A stretch of 64,000 nucleotides of DNA, taken from assembly GCF_000720175.1 (NCBI RefSeq), contig NZ_JOIX01000057.1:1-64000 (forward strand), read 5' to 3'. A program made the position numbers and the translations under genes. This stretch comes from Streptomyces sp. NRRL S-337 (GTDB taxonomy: Bacteria > Actinomycetota > Actinomycetes > Streptomycetales > Streptomycetaceae). The notes beneath the pieces are model-generated. The model was not told the origin of the DNA, did not search any database, and saw only the letters and a list, made by a program, of their open reading frames with translations. The first letter of the stretch is position 1, and each line of letters starts with the position of its first letter. Positions 1-8,932 of the stretch are shown one piece after another.

Positions 1-71
1 AGCGACAGCAGTCCACGAACAAGGCCCCGGAGGTCCGTCACCGCACCCACAACAAACCCAGCCCGCCGCAG

Positions 72-147
72 GCGCAACGGCGAACAACAACCGCGGCGCC
101 GCAGACAGCTACGTGCGCGGCGCCGCAAAGCGCAACGGCGAACAACA
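72..147. repeat. Imperfect direct repeat in left-edge non-coding DNA
   Basis: An 18-bp sequence (GCGCAACGGCGAACAACA) occurs at 72-89 and again at 130-147, a 58-bp period, with the following GC-rich stretch partly conserved in both copies. The first 201 bases carry no convincing gene. They lie just downstream of the leftward aminotransferase, so the repeat is 3' intergenic DNA; no function is evident. Confidence 0.6.
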
Positions 148-201
148 CCCGCGGCGGGACGGCCAGGTACGTGGGAGGCGCAGCAGACGGGTACGTGGGA
201 G

Positions 202-1503
202 TCAAACAGCCCGAAGCGCCGCCGCGAGGGCTTCCGCTCCTTCCTCCGCCTCGGCCACCGTCAATGTCATCGGGGGAGCGATCCGGAGTGCCGCGCCGCC
301 CTGGCCGCCCTTGCCGATCAGGAGGCCGCGTTCGCGGGCGGCCTCCAGGACCTGGGTGGCGGCTTCCGGGGACGGGACGTCCGTGCCGGGGCGGACCAGC
401 TCGATGCCGATCATGAGGCCCCGGCCGCGTACCTCGCGTACCACGTCGAGGCCGGCCGCGACCGCCCGTAGGCGCTCGATGAGCAGGCCGCCGACCCGCC
501 GGGCGTTGCCCTGGAGGTCGTGTTCGAGGAGGTAGGTGAGGTTGGCCAGGCCGGCGGCCATCGTCACGGGGCTGCCGCCGAAGGTGGAGATGGAGTTGGC
601 GGGCAGCGCGTTCATCACCTCGGCGCGGGCCACCACCCCGCCGATGGACATGCCGTTGCCGATGCCCTTGGCGAACGTGAGCAGGTCCGGCGGGCCGTTG
701 TCCGCGTGGGCCTGCCAGCCCCAGAAGTGGTCGCCGGTGCGGCCCCAGCCGGTCTGCACCTCGTCGCTGATCCAGAGGATGCCGTGCCGGTCGAGGACCT
801 CGCGGAAGGCCGCGAAAAGGCCGTCCGGCGGTGCGGTGAAGCCGCCGACGCCCTGGACCGGTTCGGCGATCAGCGCGGCGACGCCGCCGGCGGTCTGCTG
901 GAGCATGTCCTCCAGGTCGGCGACGCAGGCCGCGATGTACGCCCGGTCGTCCAGGCCGGCGTACGGGCCGCGGCTGCGCACCCCGCCGTGGACGTAGAGC
1001 GTCTGGAGGGGCGAGAGGCTGGTCGGTGACCAGCTGGTGTTCCCGGTGACGCCGACGGTCGAGAAGGACCGGCCGTGGTAGCTGTTGCGCATCGCCAGGA
1101 TCTGGTTGGAGCGGCGGTGGTTGGTGGCCAGCAGGAGGGCGGCGTCGTTGGCCTCGGTTCCCGAGGTGGTGAAGAAGACCCGGGCGTCGGGGATGCCGGA
1201 GAGCGCCGCGATCCGCTCCGCCAGCTCGATCATGGGCCGGGAGAGGTAGAGCGTCGAGGTGTGGATGATGCGGCCGGCCTGCTCGCTGACGGCCTTGGTG
1301 ACCTCGGGCAGCGCGTGGGCCGTCATGGTGGTGAGGATGCCGCCGAAGAAGTCGAGGTAGCGGTTGCCCTCGGCGTCCCAGACGTACCGGCCCTCGCCGT
1401 GGGTGAGTTCGAGGGGCCGCTCGTAGTAGAGGCTGAGCCAGGAGGGCAGCACGGCCCGGTGGCGGGCGTGCAGTTCCGTCGCGTCATGGGGGTGGTGGGT
1501 CAC
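202..1503 (-). CDS. Class III (PLP) aminotransferase, beta-alanine/beta-aminoisobutyrate type
   Basis: Class III aminotransferase of 433 residues. The fold-type I signature is clear: an aromatic/His motif near 142-143 (SYHG), the Asp-Glu pair of ISDEVQTGWGR at about 247-248, and the Schiff-base lysine at about 279 (TFAKGIGNG). The GTG start at 1503 is chosen because it overlaps the stop of the upstream amidohydrolase by 4 nt (GTGA), the usual actinobacterial coupling; a longer reading frame exists but only runs antisense into the neighbour. Pairing with a beta-ureidopropionase suggests it transaminates the beta-amino acid released in reductive pyrimidine breakdown. The substrate is inferred from context; an omega-amino acid or 4-aminobutyrate is also possible. 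Confidence 0.88.
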   Translation of the reverse strand: MTHHPHDATELHARHRAVLPSWLSLYYERPLELTHGEGRYVWDAEGNRYLDFFGGILTTMTAHALPEVTKAVSEQAGRIIHTSTLYLSRPMIELAERIAALSGIPDARVFFTTSGTEANDAALLLATNHRRSNQILAMRNSYHGRSFSTVGVTGNTSWSPTSLSPLQTLYVHGGVRSRGPYAGLDDRAYIAACVADLEDMLQQTAGGVAALIAEPVQGVGGFTAPPDGLFAAFREVLDRHGILWISDEVQTGWGRTGDHFWGWQAHADNGPPDLLTFAKGIGNGMSIGGVVARAEVMNALPANSISTFGGSPVTMAAGLANLTYLLEHDLQGNARRVGGLLIERLRAVAAGLDVVREVRGRGLMIGIELVRPGTDVPSPEAATQVLEAARERGLLIGKGGQGGAALRIAPPMTLTVAEAEEGAEALAAALRAV

Positions 1504-2342
1504 GGCTGCACCAGCCCGTCGTACGCGTCGGGGCGGCGGTCGCGGTAGAACGCCCACTGCTGGCGGACCTCGTCGATCAAGGCGAAGTCCAGGTCGCGGA
1601 CGACCAGTTCCTCCTTGGAGTCGCTGGCGACCTCGCCGACGAACCGGCCGCGGGGGTCGACGAAGTAGCTGGTGCCGTAGAAGTCGTTGTCGCCGTACTC
1701 CTCGACGCCGACCCGGTTGATCGCCGCGACGAAGTACTCGTTGGCGACGGCGGCCGCGGGCTGCTCCAGCTTCCACAGGTAGGCGGACAGGCCGCGGGAG
1801 GTGGCGGAGGGGTTGTAGACCAGCTGGGCGCCGTTGAGGCCCAACTGCCGCCAGCCCTCCGGGAAGTGGCGGTCGTAGCAGATGTAGACCCCGACCTTGC
1901 CCACGGCGGTGTCGAAGACCGGCCAGCCGGCGTTGCCCGGTTTGAAGTAGTACTTCTCCCAGAAGCCCTTGACCTGCGGGATGTGGTGCTTGCGGTAGCT
2001 GCCGAGAAACGTGCCGTCGGCGTCGATGACGGCCGCGGTGTTGTAGTAGAAGCCGGACTGCTCGACCTCTAAGACCGGGACGACGATGACCATGCCGGTC
2101 TCCCGGGCGAGGTCCTGCATCCGCCGTACGGTCGGGCCGTCGGGCACCGGTTCGGCCCAGCGGTAGTGCTCCGGCTCCTGGACCTGGCAGAAGTACGGAG
2201 CGTTGAAGACCTCCTGGAAGCCGATCACCTTCGCGCCCTGCGCGGCCGCCGCCCTGGCGTGTTCCTCGTGCTTCGCGATCATCGATTCGGTGTCGCCGGT
2301 CCAGGTCGCCTGGACCAGTGCGGCACGCACAACATCGGCCAT
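1500..2342 (-). CDS. Nitrilase-superfamily beta-ureidopropionase / N-carbamoyl amidohydrolase
   Basis: A 280-residue carbon-nitrogen hydrolase with the complete Glu-Lys-Cys triad: E44 (GFQEVFNAPY), K118 (YRKHHIP) and C155 (YICYDRHFPEGW). The last motif and the length match the beta-ureidopropionase/N-carbamoylputrescine amidase branch, which hydrolyses N-carbamoyl-beta-alanine to beta-alanine, CO2 and ammonia in the cytoplasm. It is the first gene of a two-gene leftward operon with the aminotransferase, overlapping it by 4 nt. The dihydropyrimidinase expected in this pathway is not in the window and may lie to the left. The divergent MarR gene is 181 bp away, but its operator lies closer to marR than to this gene. 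Confidence 0.88.
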   Translation of the reverse strand: MADVVRAALVQATWTGDTESMIAKHEEHARAAAAQGAKVIGFQEVFNAPYFCQVQEPEHYRWAEPVPDGPTVRRMQDLARETGMVIVVPVLEVEQSGFYYNTAAVIDADGTFLGSYRKHHIPQVKGFWEKYYFKPGNAGWPVFDTAVGKVGVYICYDRHFPEGWRQLGLNGAQLVYNPSATSRGLSAYLWKLEQPAAAVANEYFVAAINRVGVEEYGDNDFYGTSYFVDPRGRFVGEVASDSKEELVVRDLDFALIDEVRQQWAFYRDRRPDAYDGLVQP

Positions 2343-2477
2343 GAGCTGCTCCCTTTGTCCTAAGTCAGCCTGCAGCCCACGCGGGATCTACGCGTGTGGA
2401 GGTGACCGTAGGCCCCGCCATGGGCGCTGGCAAGACCATCTCCAGCGTGGCGCGTCCGCGGCGGATCGGCGATTTCG

Positions 2478-2503
2478 ACAGGCAACCTTGCAAGTTTGCC
2501 TGT
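2478..2503. promoter_or_regulatory. 26-bp palindromic operator upstream of marR
   Basis: Near-perfect inverted repeat: ACAGGCAA on the left and TTTGCCTGT on the right around a CTTGCAAG core; 24 of 26 positions are symmetric. It ends 20 bp before the ATG of the MarR gene and overlaps the expected promoter/leader. MarR proteins classically bind such palindromes in their own promoter, so autoregulation of the marR-MFS operon is the natural inference. Confidence 0.75.
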
Positions 2504-2523
2504 TGATCTCTTACGGTGGAGGC

Positions 2524-2955
2524 ATGCCGGACAAGGAACAGGAACGGCTCGCGACGGACCTGCGGGCGACTCTCTCCCAGCTGATGCGACATCTGCGCAT
2601 CGCTTCGTCGGACGGCGAGTTCACGCCCTCGCAACGCGCGGTGCTCTCCCGGATCGAGACCGACGGTCCGGCCACGATCGCGGCGCTGGCCCGCGCCGAG
2701 CTGGTCCGGCCGCAGTCGATGCGGCTGACCGTCGGCGCGCTGGAGGAGCGGGGGATCCTGGCCCGCAGCCCGCATCCGACGGACGGCCGCCAGGTGGTCT
2801 TCTCGCTCACCGAGGAGGGCCGCCGGCTGATCGACGCGGTGCGCCGGGCCAAGCACAACTGGCTCGCCGTGGCCATCGCCGACCGGCTGACCCCGCAGGA
2901 GCAGCAGACCCTGACCGAGGCGACCGGGCTGATACGCCGGCTGATGCAGCAATGA
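2524..2955 (+). CDS. MarR-family transcriptional regulator
   Basis: A 143-residue winged-helix protein with the MarR layout: N-terminal dimerisation helix, HTH around 40-75 (TIAALARAELVRPQSMRLTVGALEERGI), then the wing RSPHPTDGRQVVFSLTEEGRR. The ATG at 2524 has a good GGTGGAGG ribosome site just upstream; an upstream extension would run through the operator and is rejected. Its stop overlaps the MFS start (ATGA), so the two genes are co-translated, the standard arrangement in which a ligand-responsive repressor controls its own exporter. Confidence 0.92.
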   Translation: MPDKEQERLATDLRATLSQLMRHLRIASSDGEFTPSQRAVLSRIETDGPATIAALARAELVRPQSMRLTVGALEERGILARSPHPTDGRQVVFSLTEEGRRLIDAVRRAKHNWLAVAIADRLTPQEQQTLTEATGLIRRLMQQ

Positions 2956-4451
2956 GCGACTCCGCCGCCGGGGAAGGGGCCGGCGCCCGCTCGGTGGCCG
3001 CGCCGGGCCGCTCCGCCGGGCCCGCGCGACCCGAGGACCGGGCCTTCGGCGCCCGGCTGATGACGCCGCTGCTGCTCGGCTCGCTGCTCAACCCCGTCAA
3101 TTCGACGATGATCGCCACGTCGTTGGTGGCCATCGGCCAGGACTTCCACGTCGGCGCCGGGGACACCGCCTGGCTCGTCTCTGCGCTCTACCTCTCCAGC
3201 GCGGTGGGCCAGCCCTGCATGGGGCGGCTGGCCGACCGGATCGGCCCGCGCCGGGTGTTCGTCGCCGGGACGCTGGCCGTCTGCGCGGCGGGGCTCATCG
3301 GGGCGCTGGCGACCGGTTTCACCCTGCTGATCGTCTCCCGGGCCGTGCTCGGCATCGGTACCGCGGCGGCCTATCCCGCCGCGATGGCCCTGCTGCGCGC
3401 CGAGTCCCGCCGGCTGGGCCGGCCCACGCCCCGGTACGTCCTGGGCCGGCTGTCGCTGGCCGCGCTGGGCAGTGCGGCGGTCGGGCCCACGCTCGGCGGG
3501 CTGCTGGTCGCCACGGCGGGCTGGCGCGCGGTGTTCGCGGTCAACGTCCCGCTGGCGCTGCTGGCCGGGGCGGGGGCGCTGGCCTGGTTGCCGGCGGACG
3601 GCCGGCGGGGTGGTGCGCGGGGCGAGGAACGGGGCGGCAACGGTGACCGGAGCGCCGTCGTCGGGAGCGCCGGGTCCGGCGCCGGTTCGCTCGACCCGCT
3701 GGGCATCGCCCTGTTCGCCACCGCGCTGACCTGCGCGATGTTCTTCCTGTTGCGGCTGCAGGACCCGCAGTGGCTGCTGCTGGCGCCGACCGCCGTCCTG
3801 GGCGCCGTCCTGGTGTGGTGGCAGCTGCGCCGTCCGGAGCCGTTCATCGATCTGCGGATGCTCGCCCGCAACCGCGCGCTGGTGCTGACGTATCTGCGGC
3901 AGGGCCTGACGTACCTGGTCGTCTACTGCGTGCTCTACGGCTTCAGCCAGTGGCTGGAGGAGGCGCACGGCTACTCGTCCTTCCACGCCGGGCTGGTCAT
4001 GCTGCCGATGTCCGGCACGGCCGCGGTCTGCGCGCTCGTGGGTGCCCGGACGAAGGGCATCCGCGCGCCGCTGACCGTCGCCGCGGGCTGTCTCACCGCC
4101 GGCAGCGCGGTCTTCCTGCTGCTCCACGGGACCAGCCCGCTGCTGGTGCTGCTGTGCGCGGGGGCGCTCTTCGGCATCCCGCAGGGCCTGGCCTCGACCG
4201 GCAACCAGGCGGCGGTCTACGCCCAGGCCCCGGCCGACGGCGTGGGCGCGGCGGCCGGGCTGCAGCGCACCGCCCAGTACCTCGGCGCGATCACCGCCGC
4301 GGGCCTGATCGGGCTGCTCTACGGGCAGCAGGCCGCGGACCCCGGGCTGCACCGGATCGCGCTGATCGGCGTGGTCCTGGGCCTGTTGCTGATCGTCCTG
4401 ACCGTCGCCGACCGGACGCTGCGCCGGGGCGCCTCCCCGGCCGACGGCTGA
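2952..4451 (+). CDS. MFS drug/multidrug exporter, DHA2 (EmrB/QacA-like)
   Basis: A 499-residue polytopic membrane protein with about 14 hydrophobic segments, the MFS motif A loop (GRLADRIGPRRVF, about 90-102) and the proline/glycine-rich motif C region typical of antiporters (GSAAVGPTLGGLL). A charged, glycine-rich insertion near 218-240 is probably a cytoplasmic loop. The first 35 residues are low-complexity and cytosolic. It is translationally coupled to the MarR gene, implying proton-driven export of the compound that MarR senses. Confidence 0.87.
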   Translation: MSDSAAGEGAGARSVAAPGRSAGPARPEDRAFGARLMTPLLLGSLLNPVNSTMIATSLVAIGQDFHVGAGDTAWLVSALYLSSAVGQPCMGRLADRIGPRRVFVAGTLAVCAAGLIGALATGFTLLIVSRAVLGIGTAAAYPAAMALLRAESRRLGRPTPRYVLGRLSLAALGSAAVGPTLGGLLVATAGWRAVFAVNVPLALLAGAGALAWLPADGRRGGARGEERGGNGDRSAVVGSAGSGAGSLDPLGIALFATALTCAMFFLLRLQDPQWLLLAPTAVLGAVLVWWQLRRPEPFIDLRMLARNRALVLTYLRQGLTYLVVYCVLYGFSQWLEEAHGYSSFHAGLVMLPMSGTAAVCALVGARTKGIRAPLTVAAGCLTAGSAVFLLLHGTSPLLVLLCAGALFGIPQGLASTGNQAAVYAQAPADGVGAAAGLQRTAQYLGAITAAGLIGLLYGQQAADPGLHRIALIGVVLGLLLIVLTVADRTLRRGASPADG

Positions 4452-4532
4452 ATCCGGCCACCGGTCACGCGCCTCACCGGCGCCCCATCAACCTCATCGA
4501 TGTCCTCAGCCCCTCCCCACACAAGGAGCGTC

Positions 4533-5087
4533 ATGCCCGTCACCACTCTCGACCCGAAGACCGCCCTGGTCCTGATCGACCTGCAGAAGGGGATCACCGG
4601 GCTGCCCACCGTGCCGGTTCCCGCCGCCGATGTCGTCGGGCGGGCCGCCCGGCTGGCCGCCGCATTCCGCGCCCGGGACCTGCCGGTCGTCCTGGTGAAC
4701 GTCACCGGGGGCGCGCCCGGCCGTACGGAGTTCCCGTCGGCCGGCGGCACGCCGCCGGCCGACTGGGCGGAGCTGGTGCCCGAACTGGACCGGCAGCCCG
4801 GCGACCTCACCGTCAGCAAGCAGCGGTGGGGCGCCTTCCACGGCACCGGGCTGGACCAGGAGCTGCGCGACCGCGCGGTGACCCAGATCGTGCTGGCCGG
4901 CATCGCCACCAGCATCGGCGTGGAGTCCACCGCCCGCGCCGCGCACGAGCACGGCTACCACGTCACCCTCGTCACCGACGCCATGGCGGACCTGGACGAG
5001 GCGGCGCACCGCAACAGCCTGGAGAAGGTCTTCCCGCGGCTGGGCGAGACCGGCACCACCGAGGCGGTCCTCACGCTCCTCGGCTGA
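4533..5087 (+). CDS. Isochorismatase-like cysteine hydrolase family protein
   Basis: A 184-residue alpha/beta protein of the isochorismatase-like superfamily. D16 (LIDLQKG) and K96 (SKQRWGAF) of the usual Asp-Lys-Cys triad are present, but the nucleophile position reads GIATSIGVESTAR, with glycine at 129 where nicotinamidase-type hydrolases have cysteine. Loss of that cysteine is also seen in true isochorismate-type enzymes that do not form a thioester, so activity may be lyase-like or vinyl-ether hydrolysis rather than amide hydrolysis. The AAGGAG site 7 nt upstream supports the ATG. It is 81 bp after the exporter and may be co-transcribed; its last 17 bp overlap the convergent amidase. Confidence 0.82.
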   Translation: MPVTTLDPKTALVLIDLQKGITGLPTVPVPAADVVGRAARLAAAFRARDLPVVLVNVTGGAPGRTEFPSAGGTPPADWAELVPELDRQPGDLTVSKQRWGAFHGTGLDQELRDRAVTQIVLAGIATSIGVESTARAAHEHGYHVTLVTDAMADLDEAAHRNSLEKVFPRLGETGTTEAVLTLLG

Positions 5088-6567
5088 CCACCGCGCCGTC
5101 GATCCGGGCCGGGTGAGCGGGCGGCCGGTGCTCGTACCAGCGCAGTTCGGCTTCGAGCTGGGCGGCCAGCGAGATCAGGCGCGGCTCGCCGTGGGCCGGG
5201 CCGAGGAGCTGGGCGCCCAGCGGCAGGCCGTCCGCGCTGAACCCGGCCGGGACGCTCACGCCCGGCCAGCCGAGGACGTTCCACGGCCAGGCGTACGGGC
5301 AGGCCGCGATCATGGCTTGATCCGTGCGCCAGCCGCTCATCTTGGCGAGGGTGCCGATGCGCGGCGGCGGGGTCGCCGTGGTGGGCGTCAGCAGCACGTC
5401 GTAGGGGCCGAACAGGGCGCCGATGCGCTGCTGTTGGCGTCTTTCGGCGGCCCGGGCGCGGCGCAGTACGGGCCCGCTCAGCAGCCGGCCCAGCCGCGCC
5501 GACCCGCGCGTGCGGCGGTCCAGCAGGGAGCGGTCGGGGACCCGGGCGGCCCACTCCCCCACCCCGACCGTGGCCCGCGGGACGAAGGCCAGGCCCACCA
5601 GCCCGTAGTCCGGCTCGGCCTCCTCGACGAAGTGGCCGAGCCGGGCCAGGGTGCGGGCGACGTCGGTGACCGCCGCCCGGACGTCGGGATGCAGCGGCTT
5701 GCGGGTGAAGGTGGTGGCCGCCTTCCAGGACAGCGCGATCCGCAGCCGGCCCGGGTCGCGGCGGACCGCTTCGTGGGCCGCGATGGCGGGCGGGCGGTGC
5801 AGGTCGCCGGCGTGGTTGCCGGCGGCCACGTCCAGCAGCAGCGCCGCGTCCTCGACCGTACGGGCGAGCGGGCCGATGCCGGTGATGCCCTGGAACGCCT
5901 CGGGGTCCGGCCAGGTGGAGATGCGGCCGCGCTGGGGTTTGATGCCGACGAGGTGGGACCAGGCGGCGGGGATCCGTACCGAGCCGGCGCCGTCGGTGCC
6001 GAGTGCGGCCGCCACCAGGCCGGCGGCGACCGCGGCGGCCGAGCCGCCGGAGGAACCGCCCGGGGTGTGCGCGAGGTTCCAGGGGTTGCAGGTGTTGCCG
6101 AAGGCCGGGCCCTCGGTGAACGGCCACTGCCCCAGTTCGCAGGCGTTGGTCTTGCCGACGATGACCGCGCCTGCCGCGCGCAGCCGCCGGACCACCTCCG
6201 AGTCGCGTTCCTTCGGCGGGAATTCACCGGCGCAGCCGAAGGCGGTGGGTTCGCCCGCCACGTCGGTGTCGTCCTTGACGGCGACCGGCACGCCGAGCAG
6301 CGGCAGCCGCTCGCCGGCGGCGAGTCTGCGGTCGGCCTCGGCGGCCTCCGTGAGCGCCGCCTCGGCGCGTACCCGCCGGAAGGCGTTGACGGTGCCCTGG
6401 GTGGCCTCGATGCGCTCCAGGGAGCGCCGGACCAGCGCGGTGGAGGTCACGCTGCCGTCGGCCAGCGCCCGGGACTGCTCGGCGAGTCCCTCCAGTTCCC
6501 CGGCCGCGGTCGCGGTGTGCCGGTCCGGGGCTCCGGTCGCACTGTCCTGGCTCTCGTCAACGCTCAC
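5071..6567 (-). CDS. Amidase-signature family amidase
   Basis: A 498-residue amidase-signature enzyme with the Ser-cisSer-Lys triad: K98 (VAVKDDTDV), S172 in the GGSSGGS loop and S196 (GTDGAGSVRIP). The first 30 residues are polar and unconserved. Such enzymes hydrolyse carboxylic amides or imides in the cytoplasm; the substrate cannot be read from sequence. Its 3' end overlaps the convergent isochorismatase gene by 17 bp. A 10-bp-arm inverted repeat sits 14 bp upstream of the start and could be an operator. Confidence 0.88.
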   Translation of the reverse strand: MSVDESQDSATGAPDRHTATAAGELEGLAEQSRALADGSVTSTALVRRSLERIEATQGTVNAFRRVRAEAALTEAAEADRRLAAGERLPLLGVPVAVKDDTDVAGEPTAFGCAGEFPPKERDSEVVRRLRAAGAVIVGKTNACELGQWPFTEGPAFGNTCNPWNLAHTPGGSSGGSAAAVAAGLVAAALGTDGAGSVRIPAAWSHLVGIKPQRGRISTWPDPEAFQGITGIGPLARTVEDAALLLDVAAGNHAGDLHRPPAIAAHEAVRRDPGRLRIALSWKAATTFTRKPLHPDVRAAVTDVARTLARLGHFVEEAEPDYGLVGLAFVPRATVGVGEWAARVPDRSLLDRRTRGSARLGRLLSGPVLRRARAAERRQQQRIGALFGPYDVLLTPTTATPPPRIGTLAKMSGWRTDQAMIAACPYAWPWNVLGWPGVSVPAGFSADGLPLGAQLLGPAHGEPRLISLAAQLEAELRWYEHRPPAHPARIDGAVVSRGA

Positions 6568-6580
6568 GCTGCGTGCCCTC

Positions 6581-6614
6581 CCTGGGACCGCCCATTCGAA
6601 CGAACGGTCCCAGG
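6581..6614. promoter_or_regulatory. 10-bp-arm inverted repeat upstream of amidase gene
   Basis: CCTGGGACCG (6581-6590) and CGGTCCCAGG (6605-6614) are perfect reverse complements around a 14-nt centre that itself reads as TTCG-AA-CGAA. It lies 14-47 bp upstream of the leftward amidase start, within the probable 5' leader or promoter. It could be a repressor site or an mRNA hairpin; no cognate regulator gene is adjacent. Confidence 0.5.
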
Positions 6615-6848
6615 AGGCTAATCGGCGTGGCCGTGCCCATCAACGCCGCCGCGCGGGACGGTACATCGACGACACACGGACGGCACACAGCGGCCGCGGG
6701 ACGGGGGTGACGTGACGTTCCGGACATCCGGCGGGCGTCGCGGGCGGTGGCGTACGACGGGCCGACGGCGGGCCGGCCAAGCCGTTCCGCGGCCGTCCGG
6801 CGCCCCGCCCTCGAACGCACGGCCGGGCAGCCGCTACGCTCCCCGGCC

Positions 6849-7592
6849 ATGGATGACACCCTGCTGCTCCTGACCGTGGCGGCCGCGGCCCTCGTCGTGG
6901 GGCTGGTGGCGGGCTGGGCCGGCCAGACGGCCGCGGCCCGCCGGAAGCTGGCCCGCGAACAGAGCTTCTTCGGGCTGCCGGGCGGTTCGGAGTGCGTACT
7001 GGTCACCCACCGCGACAGCTCCTCGCCGCACTGGTCCATCCCGCGGCATGACGCGCTGGCGCTGCTGGGGCTGGCCGCGGTGATCGAGAACTGCGGTGCG
7101 CACCCGGAGGTGGCCCCGCACGACACCGGGCTCCAGGGGTTCGGGGCGCGCACCGAGTTCTGCGTCGGCGATCCCACCGCGCACCGCCGGCTGGCGGCCC
7201 ATGTGGCCAGTCTGCTGCCGGGGGTCGCGGTGCACCCGGGCGACGAGTCCGGGGCCGGCCGGGGCACCTTCACCATCGGCGGTACGGCGTACCGGGTGGA
7301 GCCGGGGGCGGTGGAGTACGTGCTGCTGGCCCGGCTGACGGCGGGTGAGGGCGGCCGTCCGGTGTTCCTGGCGGCCGGGCAGCGTCCGGTCACCCACCGG
7401 GCCGCGGTCCGCCATCTCGTCCGCAATCGGGCCCGGCTGGCCCGCCGGCACGGTGCCGACGGTCAGTTCTGCCTGCTGCTGAAGGTGGTCAACTCGCAGG
7501 CGTACGGGCCGGACGTGGTCGAGCTGGTCGCGGACGTCACCAAGGCCGCGACCGCGCCGGCGGAGCCGAAGGGGCATCGGGCGGCGGCCTGA
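6849..7592 (+). CDS. Conserved hypothetical single-pass membrane protein
   Basis: A 247-residue protein with one N-terminal hydrophobic segment (about 5-22) and then a soluble mixed alpha/beta region with no motif I recognise. The ATG at 6849 places the membrane anchor at the extreme N-terminus and is preferred over a longer low-complexity start at 6747. No catalytic signature, cysteine pair or lipobox is visible. It is followed 73 bp later by the ChaA-type antiporter on the same strand. Confidence 0.7.
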   Translation: MDDTLLLLTVAAAALVVGLVAGWAGQTAAARRKLAREQSFFGLPGGSECVLVTHRDSSSPHWSIPRHDALALLGLAAVIENCGAHPEVAPHDTGLQGFGARTEFCVGDPTAHRRLAAHVASLLPGVAVHPGDESGAGRGTFTIGGTAYRVEPGAVEYVLLARLTAGEGGRPVFLAAGQRPVTHRAAVRHLVRNRARLARRHGADGQFCLLLKVVNSQAYGPDVVELVADVTKAATAPAEPKGHRAAA

Positions 7593-7665
7593 GCGCGGTA
7601 CGGCGGTCGGCCGGAGCGCGGTGCTTTGCCGGGAATTGTCCGGCTGGTCTGCGAAGCTCGTCGGC

Positions 7666-8766
7666 ATGATCGCATCTCTCCGTTCGCCCTTCCTGCACTG
7701 GACGACGGTGGTGCCGGTGCTGGCGGTGGTGCTGCTCGGCCTGACGTGGGGGCGGTCGCTGCCGCCGCCGCTGGTCGGGCTGGTGTCGTACTTCCTGGCC
7801 GCCGCGGTGCTGTCCGCGGTGCACCATGCGGAGGTGATCGCGCACCGGGTGGGCGAGCCGTTCGGGTCACTGGTGCTGGCGGTCGCGGTGACCGTCATCG
7901 AGGTGGCGCTGATCGTCACGTTGATGGTGGACGGCGGGGAGAAGAGCGCCGCGCTGGCCCGGGACACCGTCTTCGCGGCGGTGATGATCACCTGCAACGG
8001 GATCGTCGGGCTGTGCCTGCTGGTCGGTTCGCTCCGGCGCAGGGTGGCCGTCTTCAACGCCGAGGGGACCGGGGCGGCGCTGGCGACGGTCGCGACGGTG
8101 GCCGGGCTGAGCCTGGTGCTGCCGACGTTCACCACGACCACGCCGGGCCCGCGGTTCTCCACCCCGCAGCTGGTCTTCGCGGCGCTGGCCGCGCTGGTGC
8201 TCTACGGGTTGTTCGTGGCCACCCAGACGGTCCGGCACCGGGACTACTTCCTGCCGGTGACCCCGTCCGGCGAGGTGATCGACACCGAGGACCACGCCGA
8301 CCCGCCGACCGCGCGGGCCGCGCTGGTCAGCCTGGGCCTGCTGGCGCTGGGCCTGATCGCGGTGGTCGGGCTGGCCAAGGGCGTCTCGCCGGCCATCGAG
8401 TCCGGGGTGGCCGCGGCCGGTCTGCCGTCGTCGGTCGTGGGCATCGTCATCGCGCTGCTGGTGCTGCTGCCGGAGACCATCGCGGCGGTCCGCGCGGCCG
8501 GCCGCGACCGGGTGCAGACGAGCCTGAACCTCGGCCTCGGCTCGGCGATGGCCAGCATCGGCCTGACCATCCCCGTGGTCGCGCTGGCCACGGTCTGGCT
8601 GCCGGTGCCGCTGGTCCTGGGCCTCGGCGCCAGCCACATGGTGCTGCTCGCGCTGACCGTGATCGTGGGCACCCTGACGGTCGTCCCCGGCCGCGCCACC
8701 CCGCTGCAGGGCGGCGTCCACCTCACCCTGCTGGCCGCCTACATCGTGCTGGCGGTCAGCCCGTAG
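7666..8766 (+). CDS. ChaA-type calcium/sodium:proton antiporter (CaCA superfamily)
   Basis: A 366-residue integral membrane protein with about 11 hydrophobic segments arranged as two homologous halves. Each half carries the conserved acidic repeat of the cation/Ca2+ exchanger superfamily: EPFGSLVLAVAVTVIEVAL in the first and LLPETIAAVRAAGRDRVQTSLNLGLGSAMAS in the second. Ion exchange for protons at the cytoplasmic membrane is the expected role. The ATG at 7666 lacks a strong ribosome site; a GTG at 7621 would add 15 residues. Confidence 0.87.
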   Translation: MIASLRSPFLHWTTVVPVLAVVLLGLTWGRSLPPPLVGLVSYFLAAAVLSAVHHAEVIAHRVGEPFGSLVLAVAVTVIEVALIVTLMVDGGEKSAALARDTVFAAVMITCNGIVGLCLLVGSLRRRVAVFNAEGTGAALATVATVAGLSLVLPTFTTTTPGPRFSTPQLVFAALAALVLYGLFVATQTVRHRDYFLPVTPSGEVIDTEDHADPPTARAALVSLGLLALGLIAVVGLAKGVSPAIESGVAAAGLPSSVVGIVIALLVLLPETIAAVRAAGRDRVQTSLNLGLGSAMASIGLTIPVVALATVWLPVPLVLGLGASHMVLLALTVIVGTLTVVPGRATPLQGGVHLTLLAAYIVLAVSP

Positions 8767-8932
8767 AACCGTCCCGGCGCCCCTGCTTCGGGGCTCCCTG
8801 GGCGAGCGGCGGCCCCGCGCCCGTAGGCCCGTGGGACGAACGCCCCGCGCCGGCCAGCCGATCGGGTACGGAACCCGCCGCCCCCGGTGTCGCTCCCGCT
8901 CACGCGGAAACCCGCGTGAGAGCACATGAAGG

